A stretch of DNA of 64,000 nucleotides, from NCBI RefSeq assembly GCF_039529775.1, contig NZ_BAAANL010000004.1, positions 310,001 through 374,000 of the forward strand, given 5' to 3'. The position numbers were made by a program, and so were the translations under genes. This DNA is from Myceligenerans crystallogenes (GTDB lineage: Bacteria > Actinomycetota > Actinomycetes > Actinomycetales > Cellulomonadaceae). How positions within the stretch are numbered: position 1 is the first letter of the stretch; every line of letters starts with the position of its first letter. This document shows, one piece after another, positions 16,398 to 25,031 of the stretch. The notes below the pieces were generated by a model. The model made no database searches. It saw nothing but the letters and a program-made list of their open reading frames with translations, and had not been told where the DNA came from.

Positions 16398-17678
16398 TCA
16401 GACTGGTCGCGTCTGACGGGCACGTTCCTCGATCGCTTCGATGAACCGTTCGCCGGTAGCCGGAACGATGGCCTCGCCCGCGTCGGCCACAGCCTTCGCG
16501 AAGGCCTCCGGCATCGCCGCGTGCATCTTGTGTCCGCGCTCGATCAACCAGTCCGCGTCCACCTGCAGTTCGGCGGCTGCCGTTTCGATCTGCGGCCAGC
16601 TGATCCGCCGCAGCCCGTACTCCCCGGCGATCTTCATCGCGAGTTTGCCCTTGTAGAACACCTCGCGTGGGGGCAGAACCAGCGCGGCCGACATGAGGTC
16701 GTAGAGCGGGGCCAAAGCCGAAGTACCACCGACATGAATCAGCGCGAAGTTCTTGGCGTGCGCGTCGGTGCCCGCGACAAGCCAGTTGAAGAGCGCGGCC
16801 TCCGCCAGCGCGTGCCGGGCGCTTTCAGCGCGCCTGCCGCCGACGGCGCGGCCAACCGTCTCCGCGATGACAGGCAAGGTCGGACCACCATCCGCCTGAT
16901 ACTTCTGATGACGAGGCAGACCGAGAGCCTGGCAGAAATCCTCCTGGTGGACTCGGTCCGGCGGCCATGTTCCTGGCGCGCTTCGCCTGTCGAAGCGCTC
17001 GACGACCACGGCCGACTGGTCCTCGAACCTCATGAGTTCGACGCGAGCGACATTGAGGCCCAGATGGCTTGCCGCACGCATCGTCACGAACTCGGCTGCA
17101 TCGCTCTCGTCAAGGTGGCTGATCCCGACCTTCACGATGTGCGTGCTTGGGGCGCTGCCCGTCGGAATCCCCCACTCGCCCTCGTTGAGCGACAGCGCGA
17201 ACTTGCCCTGCTGCCCGCTGAGAGACCAGCGGTCGCCTGAGTTCTTGACCGTCCAGGAGATGTCGTCCTTGCGCAGCGCGCGGAGACGTGCAGCGATATC
17301 TGCTTCGGTAAGCCGCGTGAACTCACCGGTGTCACGGGTGTCACCGGGCGCATTGCTCTCGTCGAAAAACTGAACAGCGCCTGCGCAGTCGAGCCCGATG
17401 TGGGAGAGCAGCGCGAATGGTGTCGGGTTCACTTCCTCGAACTCGACGGCCCACCGGGCGCGAACTCTGCCGTTGTCCGGCATCAGGTTGTCGATCCACG
17501 GGAAGATCGAGTCATGCGGATGCGTGTCTCGGGTCAGGGGGAGCGACAGAGACAGCGGCGTGGGGCTGAGGCTACTTCGGTAGCCGTCGTCGTACCGGAA
17601 TGTGAGGCTGCCGTTCTCGGCCTGGCTGAGGTGTCCGGTGAGCCCTCCGTTCAGCCAGACCGTAAGGCAATTTGCCAT
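16398..17678 (-). CDS. HipA-family serine/threonine kinase toxin without an adjacent hipB
   Basis: A 426-residue HipA-like kinase. The N-terminal subdomain (CLTVWLNGGLTGHLSQ, SPTPLSLSLPL, WIDNLMPDN) and kinase core are intact: the Ser-loop WSLSGQQGKFAL, ATP-binding Lys183 (THIVKVG), catalytic Asp305 (GTDAHAKN) and metal-binding Asp327 (PLYDLMS). E. coli HipA phosphorylates GltX; this target is unknown. The ATG at 17678 fits the family start but lacks a ribosome binding site. A GTG at 17756, just past the response-regulator stop, would add 26 residues and allow coupling. No HipB lies beside it, so it may be a lone or cross-neutralised toxin. Confidence 0.88.
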   Translation of the reverse strand: MANCLTVWLNGGLTGHLSQAENGSLTFRYDDGYRSSLSPTPLSLSLPLTRDTHPHDSIFPWIDNLMPDNGRVRARWAVEFEEVNPTPFALLSHIGLDCAGAVQFFDESNAPGDTRDTGEFTRLTEADIAARLRALRKDDISWTVKNSGDRWSLSGQQGKFALSLNEGEWGIPTGSAPSTHIVKVGISHLDESDAAEFVTMRAASHLGLNVARVELMRFEDQSAVVVERFDRRSAPGTWPPDRVHQEDFCQALGLPRHQKYQADGGPTLPVIAETVGRAVGGRRAESARHALAEAALFNWLVAGTDAHAKNFALIHVGGTSALAPLYDLMSAALVLPPREVFYKGKLAMKIAGEYGLRRISWPQIETAAAELQVDADWLIERGHKMHAAMPEAFAKAVADAGEAIVPATGERFIEAIEERARQTRPV

Positions 17679-17761
17679 TTGCAAAGAATCGACGAAATGA
17701 CGATCCGATGCAAGGTCTTTGATGCGCGGCGTCGGGATGTCAGCAATTCCTTGCACGGCAA

Positions 17762-18463
17762 TCAGACCAGCCCGTGCCGATGGGCCAGCACGACCGCCTG
17801 GACGCGGTCGCGGAGGTGGAGCTTGGACAGCAGGTTGGAGACGTGGGTCTTGACCGTGGCCTCGCCCAGCCAGAGGCGCTGGGCGATCTCGCTGTTGGAC
17901 AGGCCCGTGCCGACCAGTTCCAGGACCTCGCGTTCGCGGGGCGTGAGGGTCGCGAGGGCGGCGTCGTCCGGCACGGGACGATCCGCCGCCCGGAGGGTGT
18001 CCGACGACGTCGCCGGGCCCGCGCCGACCGCCGCCCCACCCGCCCCGCCGTCGACCATCTGCCGGATCACGCGCCGCGTGACCTCCGGCGCCAGCAGCGC
18101 GTGACCCGCGGCGACCGTGCGGACCGCCTCGACCATGCGTTCCGCGTCCGAGTTCTTCAGGAGGAAGCCGCTCGCGCCCGCCGACAGCGCCTGGAAGACG
18201 TACTCGTCGTTGTCGAAGGTGGTCAGGACCAGGACCCGCGCGAGGTCGTCGGCGACGAAGCGCCGGGTCGCCTCGATGCCGTCCATGACCGGCATCTGCA
18301 CGTCCATGAGGACGACGTCGGGCCGCAGCTCGCGGGCGAGCTCCACGGCCTCGGCGCCGTCGGACGCCTCGCCGACCACCTCGATGTCGTCCTCCACCGA
18401 GAGGATGAGCGCGAACCCGGACCGCACCAGCCGCTGGTCGTCGACCAGCATCACCCGGATCAC
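17762..18463 (-). CDS. NarL/LuxR-family response regulator
   Basis: A 233-residue regulator. The receiver domain (1-125) carries the acidic pair VDDQ and phospho-acceptor Asp54 (VVLMDVQMP), with the conserved TTFDNDEYV and LLKNSD segments. The LuxR-type HTH (about 168-230) reads LTPREREVLELVGTGLSNSEIA. An Ala/Gly/Pro linker separates them. Its GTG start overlaps the kinase stop (GTGA), so the pair is translationally coupled. The protein stops shortly after HRHGLV, where relatives often carry a few more residues; a foreign hipA begins at this point. Confidence 0.93.
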   Translation of the reverse strand: MIRVMLVDDQRLVRSGFALILSVEDDIEVVGEASDGAEAVELARELRPDVVLMDVQMPVMDGIEATRRFVADDLARVLVLTTFDNDEYVFQALSAGASGFLLKNSDAERMVEAVRTVAAGHALLAPEVTRRVIRQMVDGGAGGAAVGAGPATSSDTLRAADRPVPDDAALATLTPREREVLELVGTGLSNSEIAQRLWLGEATVKTHVSNLLSKLHLRDRVQAVVLAHRHGLV

Positions 18464-19824
18464 CGCAGTGCCCCTTCCGGCAGGGGGAGGCGGACGCGGA
18501 CCCGGTAGCCCGTCGTGGCCCGGGGCCCCGCGTCCACCTCGCCGTCGTGGGCCGCCGCCCGTTCCCGGATGCCGAGCAGCCCGAGGCCGCTTCCCGACGT
18601 TCCCGGCCGCGGGCGCCCGTCGTCCAGCACCTCGACCTCCGCCCACCCGTGCGGCATCCTCCGGTCCCCGCGCCGGTCCACCCGCAGCGTCACGGACGCG
18701 CCCCGGGCCGTCGAGTGTTTCCGCACGTTGTTCAGCGCCTCCTGAGTCGTCCGGTACAACGTCGCCCCTACCGGCCCCGGAACGGACTCGGTCGCGCCCA
18801 CGGGTTCCTCGACCAGCCGGTACGCACATGTCAGCCCGTCGGTGTCGTCCCCGGCCAGCAACGCGATCCCCGCCAGGTTCGCGGTGCTCGCCGAGTCGGC
18901 CGGCGTCGTCCCCTCGGAACCGTCGCCCTGCCGCAGCGTCCCCACCAGACCGCGCATCTGCTCGACCCCCTCCCGCGACGACTTCTCGATCACCGCAAGC
19001 GCCTCGGTCGCCTTGTCCGGGTCCCGCGTCAGCACCCGCCGCGCCGCGGCGGCCTGCACGCCGATCACCGACACATGATGTGCGACGACGTCGTGCAGCT
19101 CGCGGGCGATCCGCATCCGCTCCTCCAGGATCGCGTGATCCCGCAGCTCCTCGGCCTGGCGCTCGATCGTGGCCGACTGGACCGCGATCTGCTCCCGCCG
19201 CCGGGCCCCGTGCCAGCCGGACTGCCCCAGCAGGATCGCACCCCCGAAGTAGACGATGTTCATGAGCAGCTGGTGCAGGGTCAGCGCGACCCACGGCGAC
19301 AGCAGGCCCGGCTGGTCGCGGCCGATGAACTCCAGGAACTCGTCGCGCACCGTGGCGTCCGAGAGCTGCACCGCGATCCAGCCGAACATCGTCACCAGGA
19401 CGACGCCGACCCCGATGAGCATCGCCCGCCGGTCCCGCGCCCACGCCACCCCCGAGTACAGCGCCATGAACGAGGCGACCTGTAGCGGAGCCACCTGCGT
19501 CACCGCGTTCATCGACAGCCCGGTGCCGAGGAACAGCGCGTACACGACGAGCATCGACGCGATCGGGAACCGCCGCCGCCAGGCCAGCGGCAGCGTGGTC
19601 ACGGCGGCCAGCACGTGCGGCGCCCATCCCGGCAGGTCCGAGCCCTGGGACGTGCCCAGGAACATGCCGGCGCTGCGCGCCAGCTCGGTCGCGAGGACGC
19701 CGAGCGTCATGAGGCACCCGGCGAGGATCAGGTCGTGGCGGTAGGCACGGCGCGGGTCGGCGGGCACGCGTTCCCACTCGGCGTCGGCCCCGAACCACCG
19801 CGTCATCCTGGCTAGCGAACTCAC
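18460..19824 (-). CDS. Two-component sensor histidine kinase (HisKA_3, NarX/DesK type)
   Basis: A 454-residue membrane kinase with about five or six N-terminal hydrophobic segments (about 32-200), a coiled linker, the HisKA_3 dimerisation helix with phospho-acceptor His244 (ARELHDVVAHHVSVIG) and a C-terminal HATPase with the G-box GSGLGLLGIRERA. It should phosphorylate the coupled response regulator downstream. The signal is unknown, as there is no extracellular sensor domain. The GTG start at 19824 sits 6 nt after a TAGGGT box, so the mRNA is probably leaderless. Confidence 0.92.
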   Translation of the reverse strand: MSSLARMTRWFGADAEWERVPADPRRAYRHDLILAGCLMTLGVLATELARSAGMFLGTSQGSDLPGWAPHVLAAVTTLPLAWRRRFPIASMLVVYALFLGTGLSMNAVTQVAPLQVASFMALYSGVAWARDRRAMLIGVGVVLVTMFGWIAVQLSDATVRDEFLEFIGRDQPGLLSPWVALTLHQLLMNIVYFGGAILLGQSGWHGARRREQIAVQSATIERQAEELRDHAILEERMRIARELHDVVAHHVSVIGVQAAAARRVLTRDPDKATEALAVIEKSSREGVEQMRGLVGTLRQGDGSEGTTPADSASTANLAGIALLAGDDTDGLTCAYRLVEEPVGATESVPGPVGATLYRTTQEALNNVRKHSTARGASVTLRVDRRGDRRMPHGWAEVEVLDDGRPRPGTSGSGLGLLGIRERAAAHDGEVDAGPRATTGYRVRVRLPLPEGALR

Positions 19825-19925
19825 GCCCTCACCCTAGGCACGCATCGGGCGCTGCGGTTCCCCCTGCGGGTGGAGGTCGGCGGTGGTGGTCGACCCGGCT
19901 GACCTCCAGCAAGTAGGTTGGCGCC

Positions 19926-20750
19926 GTGATCGTCGACGTTCCCGCCTCGTCCCGCACCACCGTGCTGCTGCGGTACGCCGCGGCCTTCCTCGTGTGCGGG
20001 TCGGCGATCCTGCTGTTCGCCGTCCACATCCGGCCGATCGCGTACCTGCCGCTCGTCGCGGGCGTGCTCCTGGGCCTCTGGGTCGACCGAGCGCTCGGCA
20101 AGGACCTCGCGCTGATCGCCGTCGGCCTCGGCATCATCTCGACGATCTCCCTGGAAGCGGACCTGTCGAACGCCGGCATGCTGCGCTTCACGCTCGCGCT
20201 CGGCGGCGCCGTGCTCGTGCCGTGGGCGCTGTCGCGTTACCTGCTGAAGGACGACGCCGTGAAGTTCCCCGTCGCGACGGGCACCCGGTGGGGGCGCGGC
20301 CAGTGGGTCTACCTGGCCGCCGTCGTCGTGATCGGCTACCTGATCCTGCCGTTCTACTTCCTGGGCTCCGGCGCCTACCTCAACTGGCCGGACCTCGAGG
20401 GCTCGCAGGACATCTGGCGGCTGTTCGTCGGCGTGAACGCCGTGGGGATCTGGGACGAGCTGTTCTTCATCTGCGTGTGCTTCACGCTGCTGTGCCGCCA
20501 CTTCCCGGTGTGGCACGCCAACGTGCTGCAGTCGCTGATCTTCGTGTCGTTCCTCTGGGAGCTCGGCTACCGCGAGTGGGGGCCGCTGCTGACCGTCCCG
20601 TTCGCGCTGGTCCAGGGGTGGATCTTCGCGAAGTTCAAGTCCCTGCCGTACGTGGTCACGGTCCACCTGCTGTTCGACGCCGTCGTGTTCGCCGTCCTGG
20701 TGCACGGCCACCACCCGCAGCTCTTCGACGTCTTCGTCACGGCGCCGTAG
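19926..20750 (+). CDS. CPBP-like intramembrane protease family membrane protein, degenerate motifs
   Basis: A 274-residue protein with about eight hydrophobic segments. The region WDELFFICVCF followed by HLLFDAVVF in the last helix resembles the CPBP (Abi/CAAX protease-like) arrangement, in which EExxxR and FxxxH/HxxxD/N motifs bind metal. Only one acidic residue of the first motif and no following Arg are present, so catalysis is doubtful. TAGGTT lies 6 nt before the GTG start, suggesting a leaderless transcript. It is divergent from the sensor kinase and meets a DUF305 gene tail to tail. Confidence 0.65.
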   Translation: MIVDVPASSRTTVLLRYAAAFLVCGSAILLFAVHIRPIAYLPLVAGVLLGLWVDRALGKDLALIAVGLGIISTISLEADLSNAGMLRFTLALGGAVLVPWALSRYLLKDDAVKFPVATGTRWGRGQWVYLAAVVVIGYLILPFYFLGSGAYLNWPDLEGSQDIWRLFVGVNAVGIWDELFFICVCFTLLCRHFPVWHANVLQSLIFVSFLWELGYREWGPLLTVPFALVQGWIFAKFKSLPYVVTVHLLFDAVVFAVLVHGHHPQLFDVFVTAP

Positions 20751-20762
20751 GCGCCCCGCACC

Positions 20763-21497
20763 TCACAGCCCGTCGAGCAGTTCCCTCATGCGGGCCGTCT
20801 CCGCCTGCTGGTCGACGCCGATGTTCGCGGCGAGCTCCTGGATCTTCTGGTCGACGCCGGTGGTCGTGATGTCCGAGCACATCGCGATCGCGCCCCGGTG
20901 ATGCTCGATCATTCCCTCCAGGAACAGGCGGTCGAACTCCGTGCCCGACGCCGCCTCCAGCTCCGCCATCTCGGCCGCCGTGAGCATTCCTGGCATGAGG
21001 TCGTGGCCGTGCGGGTCGTCCGGGACGCGCGGGCCGGTGCCGTCGCCGCCGCCGTCGTGCAGGACCGGGACGGGCTGGTCGCGTTCGGTGAGCCAGTCCG
21101 ACATGAGGCCGATCTCGGCCTCCTGCATGTTGTTCATCCGGTCGGCAAGTGCCTTGACCTGCTCGGACGCGGAGCGCTCCGGCACCCAGGCGGTCATGAC
21201 CACGGCCTGGTCGTGGTGCCGGATCATGCCGGCGGCGAACTCGGCGTCGGCCTCGTTCCAGTCGTCCTCGGCGGGGGCGCCGGTGAAGTCCTCGGGGGCG
21301 ACGGTCCGGGCCGGTTCGCCCGGCTTGCCGGGCTGCAGCACCACGGACGACGGCGTGGAGACCGCCGTCGGCTCGGCCCCGCCGGTGCAACCGGCCGCGC
21401 CCAGCGCCGCCACGAGCACGCCGCACGCGACCGCCCGGCCGCGCCCCGGACGCCGTCGTCGTGCCACGGCGTTCGCCGGCCTGCGCGTGGGCTGCAT
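20763..21497 (-). CDS. DUF305 secreted lipoprotein
   Basis: A 244-residue exported protein. The N terminus is Arg-rich, followed by a hydrophobic segment and a lipobox ending AAGC. Two DUF305 helical-bundle halves show FAAGMIRHHDQAVVMT and FLEGMIEHHRGAIAMC, the paired His-His signature that suggests metal (often copper) binding in a ferritin-like fold. The biological role of DUF305 is not established. GGAG lies 7 nt before the ATG. It is divergent from an LVIVD-repeat protein, beyond which lies a second DUF305-like gene, so the three probably act together at the cell surface. Confidence 0.88.
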   Translation of the reverse strand: MQPTRRPANAVARRRRPGRGRAVACGVLVAALGAAGCTGGAEPTAVSTPSSVVLQPGKPGEPARTVAPEDFTGAPAEDDWNEADAEFAAGMIRHHDQAVVMTAWVPERSASEQVKALADRMNNMQEAEIGLMSDWLTERDQPVPVLHDGGGDGTGPRVPDDPHGHDLMPGMLTAAEMAELEAASGTEFDRLFLEGMIEHHRGAIAMCSDITTTGVDQKIQELAANIGVDQQAETARMRELLDGL

Positions 21498-21653
21498 CGT
21501 TCACTCCAAGAAATCTTCGTGCGGAACTGCGGTTGCCGGAACGATCCTCTCGCGCCCGTGTCACCGGCCTGTAAAAAATGTCCGATCGTGCTGGACGAAT
21601 CCTCCGAAGAAGGTAAGACTCGCAAGTGACCCTAGCAAGGAGGTGTGACGCAC

Positions 21654-23099
21654 GTGCGTCGATCAACACTGAAGAAATTGCGTCCGAAGGGAGCCGCAGC
21701 GACCCTCGCGGTAGCCCTCACGACGGTCATGTTCGCGGCGCCCATGGCCGCTGCCGAGCCCGGCGACGGCGCCGGGGCCGCTGACACGACGACGACGTCG
21801 GTCAGCGGTGCAGCCACCAGGAGCGCGGCGGACCCGGACGTCCCGCCGGGCGAGGTCGAGAGCTTCCGCCTGCAGCACCTGCACAACAACCCGAAGAACG
21901 GGACCCTGCAGAGCACGGGCTCGGACATCGCGTTCAAGGGCAGGTACGCGTTCGCCGGGAACTACGACGGCTTCACCGTCTACGACCTGTCGAACCCGGC
22001 CGCTCCCGAGCAACTGGTGCAGGTGTACTGCCCGGGCGGGCAGAACGACGTGTCGGTCCACGGGAACATCCTGGTGACGTCCACGGACTCGCGGCGTACG
22101 GACGACTCGTGCGACAGCACGTCGTCGTCGGACCCCGCGAACTACTGGGAGGGCATCCGGGTCTGGGACATCTCCGACCCGGCGAACCCGGTGTACGTGA
22201 AGTCGGTGGAGACGTCCTGCGGTTCGCACACCAACTCGCTCGCGCCGTCGAAGGACGGCAGGAGCGTGTACGTGTACGTGTCCTCGTACTTCCCGAGCGA
22301 CACGCTCGTGAACTGCACGCGGCCCCACGACCTGATCTCGATCGTGAAGATCCCGAAGGCGGACCTCGCGGCCTCCGAGATCGTGGCCACCCCGGTGCTC
22401 TTCCCGGACGGCGGGTACACGCACCCCGAGGGCCCGGACAGCTACTACTCGACGTCGGGCTGCCACGACATCACCACCTACGTGAAGTTCGATCTCGCGG
22501 CGGGCGCGTGCATGGGTGACGGCATCCTGATGGACATCTCCGACCGCGAGAAGCCGCGGATCATCAGCAGCGCACGGGACACGGAGAACTTCGCGTTCTG
22601 GCACTCGGCGACGTTCAGCAACGACGGCACCAAGGTGGTCTTCACCGACGAGCTCGGCGGCGGCGGTCTGGCGACCTGCACCGACGAGTTCCGGCCGGAG
22701 CAGGGCGCCAACGGGATCTACGACATCAAGCGCGGCAAGCTGCGGTTCGCGTCGTACTACAAGATCCCGCGGATCAACACCGCGGCCGAGAACTGCGTGG
22801 CCCACAACGGCTCGCTGATCCCGGTCAAGGGCAAGGACCTGATGGTGCAGTCCTGGTACCAGGGCGGCGTCTCGGCGTTTGACTTCACCGACTCGAAGAA
22901 CCCGAAGGAGATCGCCTGGTTCGACCGCGGCGAGGGCCTGAGCGGCGGCGGCACGTGGTCCACGTACTACTACAACGGCTACGTGTACTCGAACGACCTG
23001 TCGGTCGGCTTCGACACCTTCAAGCTCGACCCGTCGATCGACCGCCGGGCGAACAAGCACCTCCCGGGTCTGAACCCGCAGACCCAGACGCAGTTCTGA
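21654..23099 (+). CDS. Secreted LVIVD-repeat beta-propeller protein
   Basis: A 481-residue secreted protein. A basic start and hydrophobic segment ending near AAAEP form the signal peptide. The body has repeated propeller-like blades of the LVIVD type (FTVYDLSNPAAPEQLVQ, IRVWDISDPANPVYVKS, ILMDISDREKPRIISS, VSAFDFTDSKNPKEIAW). No catalytic motif is recognised. AAGGAGG ends 10 nt before the GTG at 21654, which is preferred to a GTG at 21645 lying directly on that Shine-Dalgarno. It sits between two DUF305 genes, an arrangement that suggests a shared extracytoplasmic function, possibly in metal handling. Confidence 0.85.
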   Translation: MRRSTLKKLRPKGAAATLAVALTTVMFAAPMAAAEPGDGAGAADTTTTSVSGAATRSAADPDVPPGEVESFRLQHLHNNPKNGTLQSTGSDIAFKGRYAFAGNYDGFTVYDLSNPAAPEQLVQVYCPGGQNDVSVHGNILVTSTDSRRTDDSCDSTSSSDPANYWEGIRVWDISDPANPVYVKSVETSCGSHTNSLAPSKDGRSVYVYVSSYFPSDTLVNCTRPHDLISIVKIPKADLAASEIVATPVLFPDGGYTHPEGPDSYYSTSGCHDITTYVKFDLAAGACMGDGILMDISDREKPRIISSARDTENFAFWHSATFSNDGTKVVFTDELGGGGLATCTDEFRPEQGANGIYDIKRGKLRFASYYKIPRINTAAENCVAHNGSLIPVKGKDLMVQSWYQGGVSAFDFTDSKNPKEIAWFDRGEGLSGGGTWSTYYYNGYVYSNDLSVGFDTFKLDPSIDRRANKHLPGLNPQTQTQF

Positions 23100-23137
23100 C
23101 CGGACCGCCCGGGTAGGGCCGTCGGGTACGGGGTAGG

Positions 23138-23170
23138 GCCTGCGGGCGCCACGACGAGGCGCTCGCAGGC
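23138..23170. terminator. Hairpin after the LVIVD-repeat gene
   Basis: GCCTGCG and CGCAGGC arms, extended by GCGC pairs across a one-base mismatch, form a stem with a loop of about 8 nt, 38 bp after the stop codon. There is no T tract. Confidence 0.6.
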
Positions 23171-23260
23171 CCGACGTCGCGCCGTCAGGCTGCTTCCCCC
23201 GGCGGTTCCCGGGCGCACGGTTGTGGCGGGACCGGGAGTTCGTATGGGAACCTTCCGGAC

Positions 23261-23980
23261 ATGACTTCCGAGGCCGCGGGGCGATCCGGATACGACCTGG
23301 GCAAGAGGCTGCGGGTCATGGGGGCGATCCTGGCTGCCGGGATCGCGGCCGTGCTCGCCGTGGTGCTGTGGCTGGGCGTCGCCGTCCCCGCCCAGCAGGC
23401 CGCCGACGGCTACAGCGACGCCGACCGGGTGTACGCCCAGGTCATGGCCGAGCACAACGCCCAGGCGATCGAGCTGGCGTCCCTCGCGCCCGCGCGGAGC
23501 GACAACCCGGTGGTGCTGGAGCTGGTGCACGAGGTCGGCAGCGCGTCCGCCGAGCAGGCCGACGCCCTCGCGGTGTGGCTGGCCGAGCGGCGGATCCCCG
23601 TCCCGGCGTCGGCCACGGCGGCCCTCGCGCTCGTCGAGGCGGGCGGCCTGGACGGCACGAGGGACGACGGCGCCGCCGGGTCCGGCCCCCGGGCGCCGGC
23701 CGGCCTGCAGCACGTGCACGGCAAGGGGACCGACCACGGCATGCTCACGCCCGAGCAGATCGACGCGATGTCGCAGCTCGAGGAGGCCGAGTTCGACGCG
23801 GCGCTGCTCGGCGCGCTGATCGAGCACCACTACGGCGGCCTGGAACCCGCCGACGAGGAGATCGCCGGCGGCAGGGACGCCGACGCGATCGCGCTGGCGG
23901 AAGCCGAGCGCGAACGGATCAGCGGCGAGGCGAACAGGCTCCAGGAGATGCTCGCGGTCGTGGGCCCGACGGCGCAGTAG
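23261..23980 (+). CDS. Membrane-anchored DUF305-like protein
   Basis: A 239-residue protein with one N-terminal membrane anchor (about 19-42) and a two-part helical region. The halves resemble DUF305 (YAQVMAEHNAQAIELAS, then LLGALIEHHYGGLEPAD), but several of the paired His and Met residues seen in the neighbour at 20763-21497 are lost, so metal binding may be altered. A His-rich loop (LQHVHGKGTDHGM) joins the halves. It lies after the LVIVD-repeat gene in the same direction, with a hairpin between them. The function is unknown. Confidence 0.75.
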   Translation: MTSEAAGRSGYDLGKRLRVMGAILAAGIAAVLAVVLWLGVAVPAQQAADGYSDADRVYAQVMAEHNAQAIELASLAPARSDNPVVLELVHEVGSASAEQADALAVWLAERRIPVPASATAALALVEAGGLDGTRDDGAAGSGPRAPAGLQHVHGKGTDHGMLTPEQIDAMSQLEEAEFDAALLGALIEHHYGGLEPADEEIAGGRDADAIALAEAERERISGEANRLQEMLAVVGPTAQ

Positions 23981-24116
23981 CCCGCGCCCGCGCCCACCTC
24001 CTCGGCACCGAGCCCGCGGGCCGGGCCGCTGCCCCGCGAAGGCCCGACCTCAGGCGGAAGCGACTCCCTCTCCAGGGTGATCTGCGGCGGCTGCCGCAGG
24101 TCCTAGCGTGAGCCCC

Positions 24117-25031
24117 ATGAGCACAGCACAGGGGGAGGGCCTCGAGGTCCGGTCCCTCGTTCGCGTCTTCGGCAGCGGCGGCACGGCCGTGCGCGCCGTG
24201 GACGACGTCAGCTTCCACGCGCCCGCCGGCCTGCTGACGGGTTTCGTCGGCGGCAACGGCGCCGGCAAGACGTCCACGATGCGGATGATGATGGGCGTCC
24301 TGGCGCCGTCGTCGGGCGAGACCCTGTTCGGCGGCCGCCCCGTCACGGCGGCGGACCGGCGCACGTTCGGCTACATGCCCGAGGAACGCGGCCTCTACCC
24401 CAAGCAACCCGTCCTCGACCAGCTCGTCTACCTCGCGCGCCTGCGCGGCATCCCCGCCGCGACCGCCCGCGCCGAGGTGCTGGACCACCTCGCCCGCCTC
24501 GGCCTCGCGGACCGCGCCCGGGAGCACGTCGAGAAACTCTCCCTCGGGAACCAGCAGCGCGTGCAGATCATCGCCGCGGTCATGGGCTCGCCCCGCGCAC
24601 TGATCCTCGACGAGCCGTTCAGCGGCCTCGACCCGGCCGCCGTCGACGGCATGGTCGACCTGCTGCGCGAGCACACCTCCCGCGGCGTGCCCGTCCTGTT
24701 CTCGTCGCACCAGCTCGACCTGGTCGAACGCCTCTGCGAGCGGCTCGTGATCCTGCGCCAGGGCAAGGTCGTCGCCGACGGCACCCCCGCGAGCCTCGCC
24801 GCGCGCGGCGTCGTCCGGCACCGCCTCGTCCTGTCCGGCGACGCCGGCTGGGTGCGCGGCATGGACGGCGTGCACGCCGTCGACATCGACGGTTCCGTCG
24901 CGCTCGTCGAGGTGTCCGACGACGACGCCGCCCGCCGCCTGCTCGGCGCGGCCCTGGACCGGGGCGGGGTCCACGAGTTCTCGCCCGTGCGCCCCAGCCT
25001 GACCGAGATCTACCGAGAGGTGGCCGCCTGA
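24117..25031 (+). CDS. ABC transporter ATP-binding protein (NatA-like)
   Basis: A 304-residue ATPase subunit with Walker A GGNGAGKTS, signature LSLGNQQRV, Walker B ALILDEPFSGLDP and the H-loop SSHQ. A C-terminal DUF4162-type extension follows (about 215-300). With the next gene, which starts 1 nt inside its stop (TGATG), it forms an exporter of the Na+/drug NatAB type; the substrate is unknown. TAGCGT lies 7 nt before the ATG, pointing to a leaderless mRNA and excluding a GTG start 9 bp upstream. Confidence 0.92.
   Translation: MSTAQGEGLEVRSLVRVFGSGGTAVRAVDDVSFHAPAGLLTGFVGGNGAGKTSTMRMMMGVLAPSSGETLFGGRPVTAADRRTFGYMPEERGLYPKQPVLDQLVYLARLRGIPAATARAEVLDHLARLGLADRAREHVEKLSLGNQQRVQIIAAVMGSPRALILDEPFSGLDPAAVDGMVDLLREHTSRGVPVLFSSHQLDLVERLCERLVILRQGKVVADGTPASLAARGVVRHRLVLSGDAGWVRGMDGVHAVDIDGSVALVEVSDDDAARRLLGAALDRGGVHEFSPVRPSLTEIYREVAA

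Noticed and set aside
17679..17756. A hipB gene before the hipA at 16.4 kb
   Set aside because: Only 26 in-frame residues separate hipA from the response-regulator stop and they carry no HTH.
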